Source: Citrus sinensis (lineage: Eukaryota; Streptophyta; Magnoliopsida; Sapindales; Rutaceae). From it: a DNA stretch of 64,000 nucleotides. Of the stretch, positions 49,432-61,634 are shown piece by piece. The notes under the pieces are model-generated. The model was not told where the DNA came from, did no database searches, and was given only the letters and a program-made list of their open reading frames with translations. The stretch's first letter is position 1; every line of letters starts with the position of its first letter. The stretch spans positions 16,928,501 to 16,992,500 of the forward strand of contig NC_068561.1 of the NCBI RefSeq assembly GCF_022201045.2, written 5' to 3'. A program made the translations under genes and the position numbers.

Positions 49432-52400
49432 ATGTCGTCTGTTTTGAACACGGTTTTATCCACAAGATTATCCAACGTCAAATCCATCAACCGAGTTCGA
49501 ACCCGGCCAGTTCTATCACCCGTTTCGGTTTCATTTTCCAGTGAGTTATTTTTTTTTTTTTGTTTCTTATTTTTTGAATGCTCTGTTTTGTTTGCTGAGT
49601 TGATAAACTGAGGCAATTAAAAAATATGCAATTAGTAATTTAAACTTTGCGCTTGCTTACTTTCTTCGTATTATTTTTTATATATTAATTTATTTATTTA
49701 ATTTCAGGGCGGAGACTGACGGTGAGAGCACAGGAGCCTAATGCAAATGAAGGTCTTGTGAGCTAAACTTTGCTTTGTTAATTGAACTGTTAAGATTGGA
49801 ATTTCAGTGTTGGAGATTTTTTGAAGAAGAGTGATTTTGTACTGGTTATTGATTGGTACTTTGTTCGTTTGTCTATTTTAGTTAAACCGCAAGCACCCGA
49901 TAAAGCCCCGGCTGCTAGTGGATCGAGCTTCAATCAGCTTCTTGGCATTAAGGGAGCTGCACAAGAAACTGTGAGTCTGATTACAATCATATGTCTATCA
50001 AAAGGCCATTTTTGAAATGTATAATGTAGTTGTTTTAAACAATTAAGCTGTAGTAATTGTTAATCTTGGAAAGCAATTCATAATATTTTATTGATTTTTT
50101 AAGAAAAGATTGAGTTTGTTTTGGGCACGACATTCCTGAATTTAAGTATTTCTCCAATTATAAATGATTTATGCTGCACTTGATCATTTTAGTTATATAA
50201 CAGGTTGGTTGAAAATCTTTTATTTAATGTAGAGGGGGTTTACCTGGATTTGGTTTTACAGAATAAATGGAAGATTCGTCTTCAACTAACAAAGCCTGTT
50301 ACCTGGCCTCCGTTGATTTGGGGAATAGTTTGTGGTGCTGCTGCTTCTGGTACTCTTCTTTGCATAATATGAGAATGAAATCATCTATTGTCATGAAATT
50401 TAAATACCTCTTCCTTCTTGCTAAAGCTGTTTTGATGGACATTTCATATGTCAACTTCTGGCACTTGTGCTGATATATGGATGCTTAGAGCCTTAGAGAT
50501 TTTTACCTCATATTGACATTTAGTGTACAGTGAAAGCTTCTCCATATTTTGTATCATCTTCTCGATATGTCCTTATGAAGTGACATTTATCCTAGAGTAA
50601 CAGTTTACACTATGAATAGACAACCTACTGGGTAGTGAACTTAATTAATCTGCTTAACTTATTAGTGATAAACTGTAATTTTATGGAGAATATACTGTAT
50701 TTTACTTTCCCCTGGTCTTGTTAGTTGCTTTCGAGTTGATTTGATTCACATTGTAGGAAACTTTCACTGGAATTTGGAGGATGTTGCTAAATCAATTGTC
50801 TGTATGATCATGTCTGGCCCGTGTCTCACTGGCTACACACAGGTAGTTCTATATTGAATGAGAACTTGACACTATGATAACCTAATTTCTTGCTTTTGAC
50901 TTCATAGACGATTAATGATTGGTATGATCGAGAGATTGATGCAATTAATGAACCCTATCGTCCAATTCCTTCAGGTGCAATATCTGAGAATGAGGTATGT
51001 GATCTGTCATTTTTCTCTCTCTTTCTTTCTATCATTTGGAACATTTAACCTCCAGCAGTCATTTCCTTCTTCCTTTTGGGTTTCCCCACAAAATTCAATC
51101 AGGTCATTACCCAGATCTGGGTTTTACTGCTAGCAGGCCTTGGATTAGCTGGTTTATTAGACGTGTGGGTAGGTAATTGACATTGGTAAATACATGTATT
51201 TTCCCATTTTATAGACAGGGTAGTTTCTGTTTCATAAACCTTTCTCCTTTACAGGCAGGGCATGACTTCCCAACGATATTTTGGCTTGCTGTGGGTGGAT
51301 CCTTGCTATCATACATATACTCTGCTCCACCTTTGAAGGTAGTTTTCTTCCTTCCTCTAATTAATTTACTCCAAGTTGAAAGAAATCTACTAAAGCCCTG
51401 ACCAAGATTGAAAATGTTGTTGCAGCTGAAGCAAAATGGATGGATTGGAAATTTTGCTCTGGGAGCGAGCTATATAAGTTTGCCATGGTGCAATTTCCCT
51501 CTTAAATTTTCCTTGATAAATTTTGTTGATAACTTTTGAACCATGTCCAAGGGTCTTCACCAACATGATCTAGCTTACTTGCTCAAATGTTTCTATTCTG
51601 ACTCACCGTCACGAACAATCCTGTTATCAGTCCTTATTTCTTTCTTCTACTAAAGCAGAATACATTTGATGATTGTCCATTGAGTACACCCAAGTAATCT
51701 AATAAATTGGGTGGTAACTGCAATTGCTTCTTTCTGGTGCCAGATACTTCTTAGGGAGAAAAGACTATCAAGTTTGTGTATTGAATCCTCTGTTCTATTT
51801 GCTAGTACGTAATGCCATATGCACAGACACCTCCAGGCTGTAGAACCCTCTTTTTTGAATTATGAAGTGGAAGGGGCTCTGTTATGGGATTTCACTTTGT
51901 TCATAACCGGTATATTTTCATTTTTTTTTACCATGTAGGTGGGCAGGCCAAGCTTTGTTTGGGACGCTTACGCCTGACATAATAGTTCTCACACTCTTGT
52001 ACAGCATTGCTGGGGTATGTTTTTCACATTGATGTATATCATTTATATCATGATCTAGTGAATTCTAACTTATTTTACACTAATCATATTTCAGTTAGGT
52101 ATTGCAATTGTAAATGACTTTAAGAGTGTTGAAGGAGATAGAGCAATGGGACTTCAGGTTTCCTCCATACTCCTTTAGTCTATATATAATATGTCATATA
52201 AATGTCTTTCCACATAAATTGTCAAACATATCTGAAGAAGTATATGTTATAACCTTCTGCCTGAATGGTGCCCGAACAGTCACTTCCAGTAGCTTTTGGT
52301 CCTGAAACTGCTAAATGGATTTGTGTTGGCGCAATTGACATAACTCAGATATCTGTGGCTGGTAAGTAATTTAAATTACCTTCACTACAGTATTTCATCA

Positions 52401-53567
52401 GAAATAAATTATTTTTAGATCGAGCTGATTCACACCATTTTGAACAATGCGATTACTGTTGAAATTTGAGTGATTATTTGACATCAGACTAGAGCCTTCT
52501 AAGATTGATTTGTTTAATGAACCATTAATTACTTGTTAGCAAGCTTACCAACTCAAATAAGGATAAGCACGAGAGATTCTAGACCTCTTACGAGTGACAT
52601 TGATCAATTACGCTGTTTCGCTGAAGTCCTCTTCACTGACGATTCAAGAAATGCATACAATGGTCTTAGCTTATTCATGAATCTTCTTCCCCAATCAAAA
52701 TTTATTATTTGATCTACTTCACTCATCGGCATAATGTGAACTTTTCAGGTCAAATGTCTTTGATGCATAAATTTAGTCCCGATAAACTCTGCTTCTGAGT
52801 ATGATCTTGTATGGGTGGCGCCTGGGAACTACTAACCTCTTTTGACTGGGTGATAGAGATCAAATTTTACTCAAAATTTAGACAACGATGTTGATATCCA
52901 AAGAACAAAATGTTATGGCCTGTTCGGTATTGTAAATGTTATGGCCTGTTTGGTATCTTTCGGTATTGAGGTTAGGCAGGTAGCTTAAAAAAAAAAATTA
53001 CAGCTATAAAATATTTAATAAAAACGACTTCAAAATTAAGTTAGTTTAATAGTTATATAATGAAAATTTTACAATATATTTTATAAATTATTAATTTTTA
53101 TTTTATAATAAGATTCAAAAACTACATCATCTCAATACCAAATACAGCCTTTAACAACTCTCGGCTGTTTTTTACTTATGGTTCATCTTGCAGGTTATTT
53201 ACTAGGGGCTGGTAAACCATATTATGCCCTAGCGCTACTAGCCTTGATAGTGCCACAAATCGTCTTTCAGGTAAAGCACTTTCCTGAAGTCTGTAATTTA
53301 TCAGCAGCTGTTCTATAAAATGCCTTTCTGCCAAGGCCATCCTGATTCCACTGTTTGTGTACTACAGTTCCAGTACTTTCTCAAAGACCCTATAAAATAC
53401 GACGTTAAATATCAGGTGCTTTTTTTTTTTAATTCTGTTATCTGCTGAGAGTATTCCACAAATTACGAACTGCTGAAGGTCTGTACTTTTAATTTGTGCT
53501 TCAGGCAAGTGCCCAGCCGTTTTTGATACTTGGCTTGCTTGTGACTGCTCTAGCAACAAGCCACTGA
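49432..53567 (+). CDS. CHLG: Chlorophyll synthase, plastid, 15 exons, 374 aa
   Basis: UbiA-family prenyltransferase that esterifies chlorophyllide with phytyl or geranylgeranyl diphosphate in thylakoids, the last step of chlorophyll synthesis. Exons: 49432-49540, 49708-49752, 49882-49970, 50262-50349, 50757-50842, 50908-50994, 51103-51168, 51255-51338, 51426-51487, 51939-52014, 52095-52157, 52280-52361, 53194-53270, 53368-53415, 53505-53567; total 1125 nt in frame. A Ser/Arg-rich transit peptide covers about residues 1-45. The two Asp-rich prenyl-diphosphate motifs are NDWYDREID (142-150) and NDFKSVEGDR (271-280). Several hydrophobic helices follow in the usual places. Other conserved blocks are KLKQNGWIGNFALGASYISL and SLPVAFGPETAKW. 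Length is close to Arabidopsis CHLG (387 aa). Confidence 0.97.
52943..53150. mobile_element. MITE-like insertion in CHLG intron 12
   Basis: The left end GGCCTGTTTGGTATC with GGTATTGAGG close by, and the inverted right end AGGCTGTATTTGGTATTGAG, form imperfect inverted repeats around an AT-rich interior. A partial copy of the left end (GGCCTGTTCGGTATTG) precedes it at about 52918. Confidence 0.55.
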
Positions 53568-53985
53568 TATTTCTGAAGCAGTCTCTTTGTATGCAACACA
53601 TGGAAGCAAAACGAAACAGGGAGATACAGGAAGATTGGGGTAGTTATGCAACAATTTTGATTGCTTTGTAACGGAACAGCTTTTGGGAGAAGTAGCAAGT
53701 TTATCACGGTTGGTTGGAATGTATTAGTGTGGCACCTACTCGCAGAAACTTTTTTTTTTTGGGTATAATCAAACCATTTTGGGATTTTCGTGTACGTTTG
53801 AAGACCTGATTTCTAACTCCCTTCCAACTTGGTCACCGATTATATGATACAAAGCGTGGCGCAAGATTGATTTTTTATTCGTAGGCATTGGGAGCTGACG
53901 AAAGGCAGAAAACAATTTATTGCTTGCAGCTGGATATATCTCAGAAAAATCTATAAGCATCAGAAAGTCCGCATGGACAATTTTG
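53568..53985. other. Convergent 3' flanks of CHLG and the first Em-like copy
   Basis: The interval contains the CHLG 3' UTR and nothing recognisable as a gene. Confidence 0.6.
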
Positions 53986-54359
53986 CTAGCCGGCGGAGAC
54001 ATCATTCTTCAAGTCATCTGCCGAAGGGTCTCCTCCACCTGCAGCATTCCTGCCCGTGTCCGCACGCCCTTGAGTTTGCAGTTGCTCCTTCTTACTCTGG
54101 AGTTGAACTCCGCCAACGCCCATCTCAAAATCTTTCCTCTCCTCCTGCCCTTTTGCGCCTAAATGCTCTCCCTTTGTGCGCCCTCCGCGGTACACTGCCC
54201 GCAATATAACGCAATATATATTATTTAAATGAAAACCATTGAACTGAGGGAACACTCAGCAAGACGCTCAAGGCTGTTGTCACGATTTTCACCAGGGACG
54301 GTAGTCACTCCCGGGCTTTCTCCGGAATCTTTTTCATCTCTTTGGCGCCGCGAATCCAT
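53986..54359 (-). pseudogene. Diverged Em-like (LEA_5) copy 1
   Basis: Exon 1 (about 54254-54359) reads MDSRRQRDEKD, then TTVPGENRDNSLERLAE, parallel to the Em start MASxQxRxELD and [20 protein letters not shown]. Exon 2 (53986-54194) starts YRGGRTKGEHLGAKGQE, parallel to the Em repeat [18 protein letters not shown]. The next residues keep EMG and GG but then diverge, and the normal C-terminus ([16 protein letters not shown]) is missing. Joining the exons needs an unusually short 59-nt intron; the intact paralog has 88 nt. The frame can be read to about 104 aa, so a divergent working gene is not excluded. Confidence 0.65.
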
Positions 54360-54470
54360 GCTCTTGATCCTGTATTTTTTTTCCCTTGCTTTCAGCCCTT
54401 AATTTCAGATAAAACTCGAACCAGGTAATTAAACAGACAGACCTTTATTGTCACGACTGCAGGATTTCAA

Positions 54471-54606
54471 TTCTTTATATAAAGAAGAACGGGACCAAAA
54501 AAAGGCGGATGGCCACGTAGGGAAAGGAAAGCGCAGTGCTGCTATTCATTCTGTAATGACAGCGCAGCTGCTTGGTGACACGAGTCCGCCAGCCATGCAT
54601 GCATGC
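54471..54606 (-). promoter_or_regulatory. Seed-type promoter remnants of Em-like copy 1
   Basis: Upstream of copy 1 are a TATA element (TTTATATAAAG, about 54474-54484), GCCACGTAGG (about 54513) and an RY array CATGCATGCATGC (about 54594). Order and spacing resemble the promoter of the intact copy at 58727-58848. Confidence 0.55.
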
Positions 54607-54669
54607 ACCGCCTTAATTCCCAGCATCTTTCACCTCTGTCCTGACCGCAGTCTGTCTTATATGGGAAAA

Positions 54670-55352
54670 TGATGTTTGCCCCGGATCAAACCCCGAAACG
54701 GTAGCATAGGTCGTCGTTTCGGCTGTTATTTTTTTTTTTATTCGTTTTGAAACGATACCGTTTCTGCTTTTATTTTCTTTTTCTTTTCTTTGTTCTGATT
54801 TCTTCTTTCTCTTGGTTTAACTTAACCCAACCGCAGACCCCTTGCTTCTTCCTCTTCGTTCTCTTCATCATAATATTTCTACTTTTAATTTTTTTTCTTT
54901 GTTCTGATTTGCTGTGAACAAAGAGAAGAGAAACAATAATATACCTGAACTGAAAAATGGTGCCTCTGATTTTTTCAGTTTGAAGCATAGTGTAGATTGA
55001 TGTGTATAAATTATTAAAGAGACTCTGCAACTATATATGTTGCTGTGCAGGAAAGTGTAAAGTTGCGTGTTTGACTTGAGAATGGAGAGGAGGCAAACAA
55101 AGGAGCAGCTGGGTTTTGAAGGATTTGCAGTTGGATTAGCAAACAAATGTGGCTGTCGGTCGATGAAGAGAATGAAGAGAAGCGAACGAAGAGGAAGAAG
55201 CAAGGGGTCTATAGCTGGGTTAAGTTAAACGAAGAGAAAGAATAGAAGCAGAAACGGTGTCGTTTCAAAATGAAACAAAACAAAAAAAAAAAAGAGAGTC
55301 GAAAACGACGCTTTATGCTGCTATTTCGGGGTTTGACCCGAGGCAAATATCA
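54670..55352. mobile_element. Long inverted-repeat (MULE-like) element
   Basis: The left arm (about 54670-54870) and the right arm (about 55150-55352) are inverted copies. TGATGTTTGCC then TCAAACCCCGAAA at the left matches inverted TGATATTTGCC and TCAAACCCCGAAA at the right. Inner parts such as GGTTTAACTTAACCCA and CCCCTTGCTTCTTCCTCTTC also pair. Arms of about 200 bp around a 280-bp centre fit a Mutator-type MITE. No transposase and no clear 9-bp target duplication are visible. Confidence 0.7.
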
Positions 55353-56845
55353 ACGCTGATGTTATATGTCCAATTGTCATTTTTGGCCTTCTCTAACCTT
55401 TTCTATGTTTTTCCTTTTAAGGTTAGGATTATTTATTTATTGCAAGATAGAAACAAAAGTTATAAAAGTATTTTGTGGAAGGTGGGTGTCCTTGAATATT
55501 ATTTTTTGGGTTAAAGTCCTGTTTTAATGTTTTATCTATTAGGTTTATTTAATTTAATGGTATGTGATTCACTTAAATGTTATGTTAATATAATTTTAAT
55601 AAGAAAAATTATATGATGCCGTCATAAATATAAGTTTTATCAATTACATAAAACTAACAAATGAAAGGTAAAATAAGTAAATTAATATATGATTATTAAT
55701 TAATAAAACAATTAACATTTTCTATAGAATTTTAGAGAAAAAATAAGTTTATTTGTTTTACTTTAATTAAAAAATAATAATCAGTCATCAATTGAAAATA
55801 AAACAGAGAACAATTAGTGGAATAATTTTCATTGAATTGGTTAAACCAAAAATTTTATATTAATCATTCCTAGACATTTATAATCTTTTGTTTTCGATTT
55901 TCTATCATATTATTTGTTTATTACAAAAGTTAATTAAATGAAATTATTTATCTTGATATGGATTAAGACAAAACAAACTAAAAAGAAATTTTTATAATAT
56001 TAAGACAGGAGCTAACTTTAAAGTATCGATGCCTTAGGTGATTTTTTTTTTTTGAGATCTCATTTCATTCAACAACCTCAAAACTCAAAGAAACATGCTC
56101 AAAAATTCATATTCCATTTTTAATTATATCATGAATTTTAGCAATAATGAAGAAGATTCTAAAAAGTTTCAATCACAATTCCTAAAAAAAAAAAATACTT
56201 AAGAATATATAAAAATACTTCCATCAAAATCATTACAAAATAAATAAATAAAAATAATTCTAATTTCAAGTTGAATATTTTGAATTGTATCACTTAGAAA
56301 GTTAAGACGATGAGTTGATCATCAAATGATCACTGTGAACTTTGTATTTTAAGAACTTTGAAATGTCTCAATAAATGTAATAATTTTCCTTGTAGAGAAA
56401 AGAGTAAGCAATTTTTTCATTTGATGATTTATGAGATTATAAATTTTTAATATAAATTAAAAAGAAAACTAAAAATCAAGGATTCTAACATTAAATAAAT
56501 AAGTTTTTGTAGGAAACTGAAAATGTAAATATTTTTATTTTTTCCTTAGACTAACAATAAATGAGATAGACAATATTATAATTATATTTTCTTAAAATTA
56601 AGGTTATCAAATATAGATTTTTTGTAAAAAAAATCTTAATTGTTGGATGATTATTAATTAAATAGTTGTGAAAAAATAGGCTTTCATACAATGGATGACT
56701 TAAAAAAAAATTAACTATACAATTATTAAGAAATACTAAAAAATGCAACCTTCCTAAAACGCAAAGGCTTAGACAACTGCCAAGTCAACCTATACTTAAA
56801 AGCCGCCCTTACTGGACATATTTATTATACATCAATAAATTAAAC

Positions 56846-57412
56846 TAATTAAATATAATATTAAGTCTTATGCATACTTCATATAGTTTCAAAATTTACT
56901 AAGTGCATGTTTGGTATGGCTTATTTAAGAGGCATAAGTGCTTATTTAATCGCATAAGCACTTTTTAAAATTTTTTATAGTGTTTTAATTAAATATAATA
57001 TTAAGTCTTATGCATACTTCATATAGTTTCAAAATTTACTAAGTGCATGTTTGGTATGTCTTATTTAAGAGGCATAAGTGCTTATTTAATCGCATAAGCA
57101 CTTTTTAAAATTTTTTATAGTGTTTGGTTATTTTTTTTTAGTAGAGTTTTTTTAGCTTAAATAAGTTAATTTACCTCTACTAGCAAAAGCCCAAAATTTG
57201 AGCTTTTGGGAGTAGAGGTAGAAAGCTTTTCCAAAAAATATATAATATAAAAAATATCACACAGTTTAATGGTTCAAAAGTGTTTTTTTTATTGACAACC
57301 AAACACCTAATGACTTTTTGTCCAAAAGCTCTATTGGTATAAGCTCTACTGCTATAAACTCTACTTTTATAAGTTCTATTTAATAAGGTGTACCAAACGG
57401 AGCCTAAATGTT
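56846..57412. mobile_element. hAT MITE-like element overlapping a near-identical 140-bp tandem repeat
   Basis: The 140-bp unit (TTAAGTCTTATGCATACTTC through ACTTTTTAAAATTTTTTATA) occurs at about 56846-56985 and again to about 57125, with one visible change (TATGGC versus TATGTC). The unit carries TGCATGTTTGGTATG, which pairs with the inverted right end TAGGCTCCGTTTGGTACACC at about 57395-57412, as in hAT MITEs. Confidence 0.6.
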
Positions 57413-58207
57413 TTCTACTTTTATAAGTAGAGAACATTTGAGATTACTGTTAAAGAGATTTAAAAGAATGTAAAATCATATTATCTTACAACAGTTTTAG
57501 AAAATATTAAAAACATAATTTTTAAAATTTTAATTTTAAGAATCATACGCATTACATAAATCTAAAATTAACATTATTCAATTTAAAAATAAAATCAGTA
57601 GTCAGTAATATTATAATGAGTTTTTATTTTACAAAAATAACATTGTAATTAATATTCTTTTTCTGCTGATTTTTTATTCGGTTCAGCAAAGACATTTGTT
57701 TATTGGAATGGATTCAAACATTCATCGTAAAAGTGCAATTCAACCTTACTGCAAATCCTTGCATTTACATATACTCGCATTTAGACTTTCTTAGTTCCGT
57801 CATCTTCTATTACTCAACTTTGGCTATTCGTTTACTACGTCCTTGCCAATGGACCGCGAGTGGACTATTAATTCAGACAGAATCAATTGCATAATAGCTC
57901 ATTGGTAAAAACTTCAAAGTCGAACCATCAGGAAATTGAGTAATTAATCGTTCATTTCTTTACATATATCTGAATAGTAATCTTTTTTAATCTGTTAATA
58001 TTCGGTTGATCATTTTCGTTCGTGTGGAAACAAATAAGATTGCCTGAGACAAGTAAATTTTAAGAAAGTGTCAAAACAACTACATTAATAAAACGTTCAA
58101 ATGCAACGTACATAAAAAAAAACCCCACCAAAAAAAAAAAAAAAACCACGAAGAGGAAATAGAAAACATGGTAGCTAGCGAGATCATTGAACTCGGGACA
58201 TGCTAAC

Positions 58208-58580
58208 TTATGATGACCTACGAGTTTTGTACTTCGACTCGTCAAAGGAGATCCCTTCTTCAGCTGCACGCTCTTCTCCAGACTTGTCAACGGTGCTTAG
58301 TCCTCCTTTGCGTCCCATCTCTTGGTAACCTTCAGTCCCTATCTGCTCCTTCCTAGTCTGCCCTCCACGGCTACGCCCTAATTAAACAAGAGCAATTAAT
58401 TTTATTAACCACAGAAACAGTAAAATAAAATCCTTGATCAGAAATTAGCTATATATGCACGTTACCCTCGGCCAGGTGTTCCTGGGCTTCAAGACTCTTG
58501 CCACGAGTTCCGCCGGGGACAACAGTTTCTCCTTGCCTTGCCCTTTGGTCAAGTTCTGCTCTTTCCTGTTCCGAGGCCAT
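58208..58580 (-). CDS. Em-like group 1 LEA protein (LEA_5), intact, 94 aa
   Basis: Highly hydrophilic seed protein thought to protect cells during desiccation. Exon 1 is 58466-58580 (115 nt) and exon 2 is 58208-58377 (170 nt), with an 88-nt GT-AG intron at the position usual for Em genes. The product starts [16 protein letters not shown], continues [16 protein letters not shown], and contains one complete Em 20-mer beginning [18 protein letters not shown]. It ends [11 protein letters not shown]. The single 20-mer matches EM6-like rather than multi-repeat EM1-like proteins. RY and ABRE elements upstream suggest ABI3/ABI5-type seed control. It is the only complete copy of three in the cluster. 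Confidence 0.96.
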
Positions 58581-58726
58581 TGGTTACCTTGATTCTTTCT
58601 TGTTGACTCTACTACTACTACTCCTCCTCCTCCCTAAGTTTCAAGAAAATTTCATTCGATTTCACTAGCTAATTAATCAACGATATGCAGCTGATGGTGA
58701 TATCACAAACCCTCGGTTCGAGTTCT

Positions 58727-58848
58727 TTATATAGTAGAAGCATGCATGCATGCATGGTTTTGGAAGTAACGAGGGAGACGTACGTGTCGCGATGCGGTAA
58801 ACGTGGCAATATACAGGAGCAGTGTAGCCATTTTGTACTGACACGTGG
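58727..58848 (-). promoter_or_regulatory. Seed/ABA-type promoter of the intact Em gene
   Basis: Reading away from the gene: TATA element TATATAAA on the minus strand (58727-58734), RY array CATGCATGCATGCATG (58740-58755), TACGTGTCG (about 58781), AACGTGGCA (about 58800) and a canonical ABRE ACACGTGG (58841-58848). RY plus ABRE is the known arrangement bound by ABI3 and ABI5 in Em promoters. Confidence 0.8.
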
Positions 58849-60635
58849 ATGCCCTCGTCGGTCTAACCGGTCTTCAGAACACAAGCAGAATGACACATGT
58901 GGAAAAGATTTTTTCTCGGCCCCCAATGAGATAATCTAAAATTCTACTCCATGTAAATGAGAATAGAGGAGGGGGAATGTTAAGGAAGCACATAACACAC
59001 ACAAGGGAGCTACACACTCAGCACGTGTGTATCAATGACCAGTCAGCAGATAGTTAAGTGAATGAGCCAGCTCAGCAAGTTCGTTAAGCATGCATCACGA
59101 TCTGTTTCTTTAGTAGTTAAAACCAGCTTTTATTCAGTTTAGTATAAATACCATGAAAGATTGTCATTGTAAATGTAAGATGATGAGAACGCAAAAGTTT
59201 CTAGAATATTCATGTTTCATTTTCTTAGATCCCAAACAGAATTTACAGTAACAATTTAGCTTTTAAACAGGGAAAGTGGACAAAACACTGACAAGAAAAG
59301 AAAAATTATATAAATCACGCCTGATATAATCATGTAATTTTTAACAAAATCAAAATGAGATAATCATTTATTTTCTAATTACTGTGAAATAGTTTTATAT
59401 TTTCCATACAGTTTCGGATTAAATTCATGGGTTCCTGATTCCTTTGGCTCGATGTTGGTGATCATATTATCCGTAAAAAACTAAGCAGCGGTTTCAGAAA
59501 AATGTTTGGAATCTGAAGTGAAGGTTCTTGCCGGCGACTTTCATCATATTGTTAAAATGAAAAGTCTAGTAATGAGCAGAATTCTTCCTGTCATGAACTG
59601 TATAAAGCGGATATCAGGGCATCATTCTGTCTCAATTTCAATTCTTGTACTTATTCCTTATATAGGTCTTCTAGCATAAATCATCAAATTATTTTATATT
59701 TTAAAGAATTAATATACGATTGATGTCTAATATTTAGAAACAATTTTAATTGACTCGTGTTATGTGATTAATACGATCTTAATGAATTTACTTTTACTCC
59801 ATTCCTTATGGTAGTATTTTTAAAGAGGTATAACCTTAACTCGACTTGCGTATATATATTTTAACGGCTCCTAATGAGATGGAGCATATAAAGAATCCAC
59901 ACTCGTTCTAAGTCCCTGAGTAATTTTGGTTCCTTAAAAATTACTTAATTTTTGTCACAGTAATTGGGTTCAGTATAGACTAAAGCTCTGATCTCTGTCA
60001 ACACAGTTTTGTTCTCTTACAAGAAGTTGAAGCTAGATTTGAAACAAACAACACTTGTAGAAATTAGCAGCAACACAAGGTAAACAAAATCTATCGTCCA
60101 TATTTATTAATACATATTGTGCTTGGATTTAAGGTGAAAAGATCATGGATTTTTTATGTTGTAAATAATATATGGCATGAACTGCATAATCGATTGGACC
60201 AACAGTCAACCGGCCGGATGGATATATATACCTCTTCTTGTTAAGTTCGATTGGTCAGCCGGGTCTCCAATTGTATAACAAATGCGTTAGTAAGTATATT
60301 GAAAATGATTGCCGTACTCAATTGCAACAATACTCGATATATTTTTATCTTTGTTCTAAATATTGCAGTGATGCGAGCCCTGATAATATTGTCTACACCT
60401 TTCTTTATTAATGATTAATCATGCACCAACCGTTATTAATATTGTTTAGGAGATTCTTTATTATATTTTTAATTTATTTTAAGCTCAATGCCCGCGGATC
60501 TCTAAGCTGTACTTTATTGCCAACCAATCACTAACATATACCGCACTCGTACATACAAAACATATTAAGGCGCTGTTCGTACATATTAAACATATTAAGA
60601 CGCTGTTTGATATTGAGGAGGTTAAGGGCCTTTTA

Positions 60636-61238
60636 AACTACGACAAATATACCAATGGACCTTTAGTCCAATGGGAGAAGCCTTGCACTTACAATATTGA
60701 GTGCAAGGGTTCGAGCCTTCATAAGAGTATTATAAAAGTTAGTTTCAGTTCTTCCTCAATTATTAACTAATTGAATAGAGACAGTCTCTCCCTTACGAAA
60801 TGTGAGTGGACAACTAATTGAGTGGAGACAGTTTCTCCCTTACAAAATGTGAGTGGAGTAAGCACCATTCGAATATTAAAGAGGATTTAAAGTATTTGGG
60901 TGGAGTAAACACCCTTCGAATATTAAAGAGGATTTAAAGTATTTGGGCAAGTGTTTCAGTGGGTTAATGTATGGCGGTGATCCCAGTTATTTAGTACGAT
61001 TATAAATATTGTAATTGTAATGTCTGATGTAATATCAGTAACAATCTCTCTATAACAGAATTAATCGAATATTAAATAGAATTTAAAGTATTTGGACAAG
61101 TGATTCAGTGGGTTAATGTATGGTGGTGATTCCAGTTATTTAGTACAATTGTAAATATTGTAATTGTAATGTCTGATGTAATATCAATAACAATCTCTCT
61201 ATAACAGAATTAAAAAAAAAAAAAAACTACGACCAATA
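60636..61238 (+). mobile_element. Composite SINE with target-site duplication and internal tandem repeat
   Basis: AACTACGACAAATA (60636-60649) and AACTACGACCAATA (61225-61238) flank the element. It starts ACCAATGGACCTTTAGTCCA, has box B-like AAGGGTTCGAGCC and ends in an A-tail of about 14. Inside, a 147-bp segment starting CGAATATTAAAKAGRATTTAAAG and ending CTATAACAGAATTA is present twice (about 60917-61063 and 61067-61212), with a shorter extra copy at about 60869. CTAATTGARTRGAGACAGT is also repeated. Confidence 0.85.
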
Positions 61239-61634
61239 CAATTTTCATATTTGTATATTTCGCCACATGGTCAAGGAGGTATAGGTAATATATAATTACT
61301 GGATCAGCATTCAACCACATAAAAAACATAACAGACAATTTAACATCAAACTAACAGACACTTTACATGCAGAACTGTCCAGCTAAGAATTAGTGGACAA
61401 ACCCTAGACAGTTGGCTATTTTTATTTTATTTTATTTTATTTCTTCCGCATTGAGACGTACACTACTACCACTACATGTTACTACTGCATGTCTAAACAG
61501 AACATGGATTGATCCTGAGCTTGTTACTGCATGCATGCTGGATGCATAAATTAGCTGCTAGTTTTGTACTTGGACTCGTCGATTTCGACCCCTTCCTCGG
61601 CGGCTCGTTCTCCTCCAGACTTGTCAATGGTGCT

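Larger units (their letters stand above)
54360..58207. other. Intergenic region between Em-like copies 1 and 2
   Basis: Contains the copy 1 promoter, a long inverted repeat (54670-55352), AT-rich DNA with no gene (about 55400-56840), a 140-bp tandem repeat with MITE-like ends (about 56846-57412) and the 3' flank of the intact Em gene. Confidence 0.55.
58581..61550. other. Intergenic region between Em copies 2 and 3
   Basis: It contains the Em promoter and a 0.6-kb composite SINE (60636-61238). About 59000-60600 is AT-rich DNA in which I see no gene or clear repeat. Confidence 0.6.
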
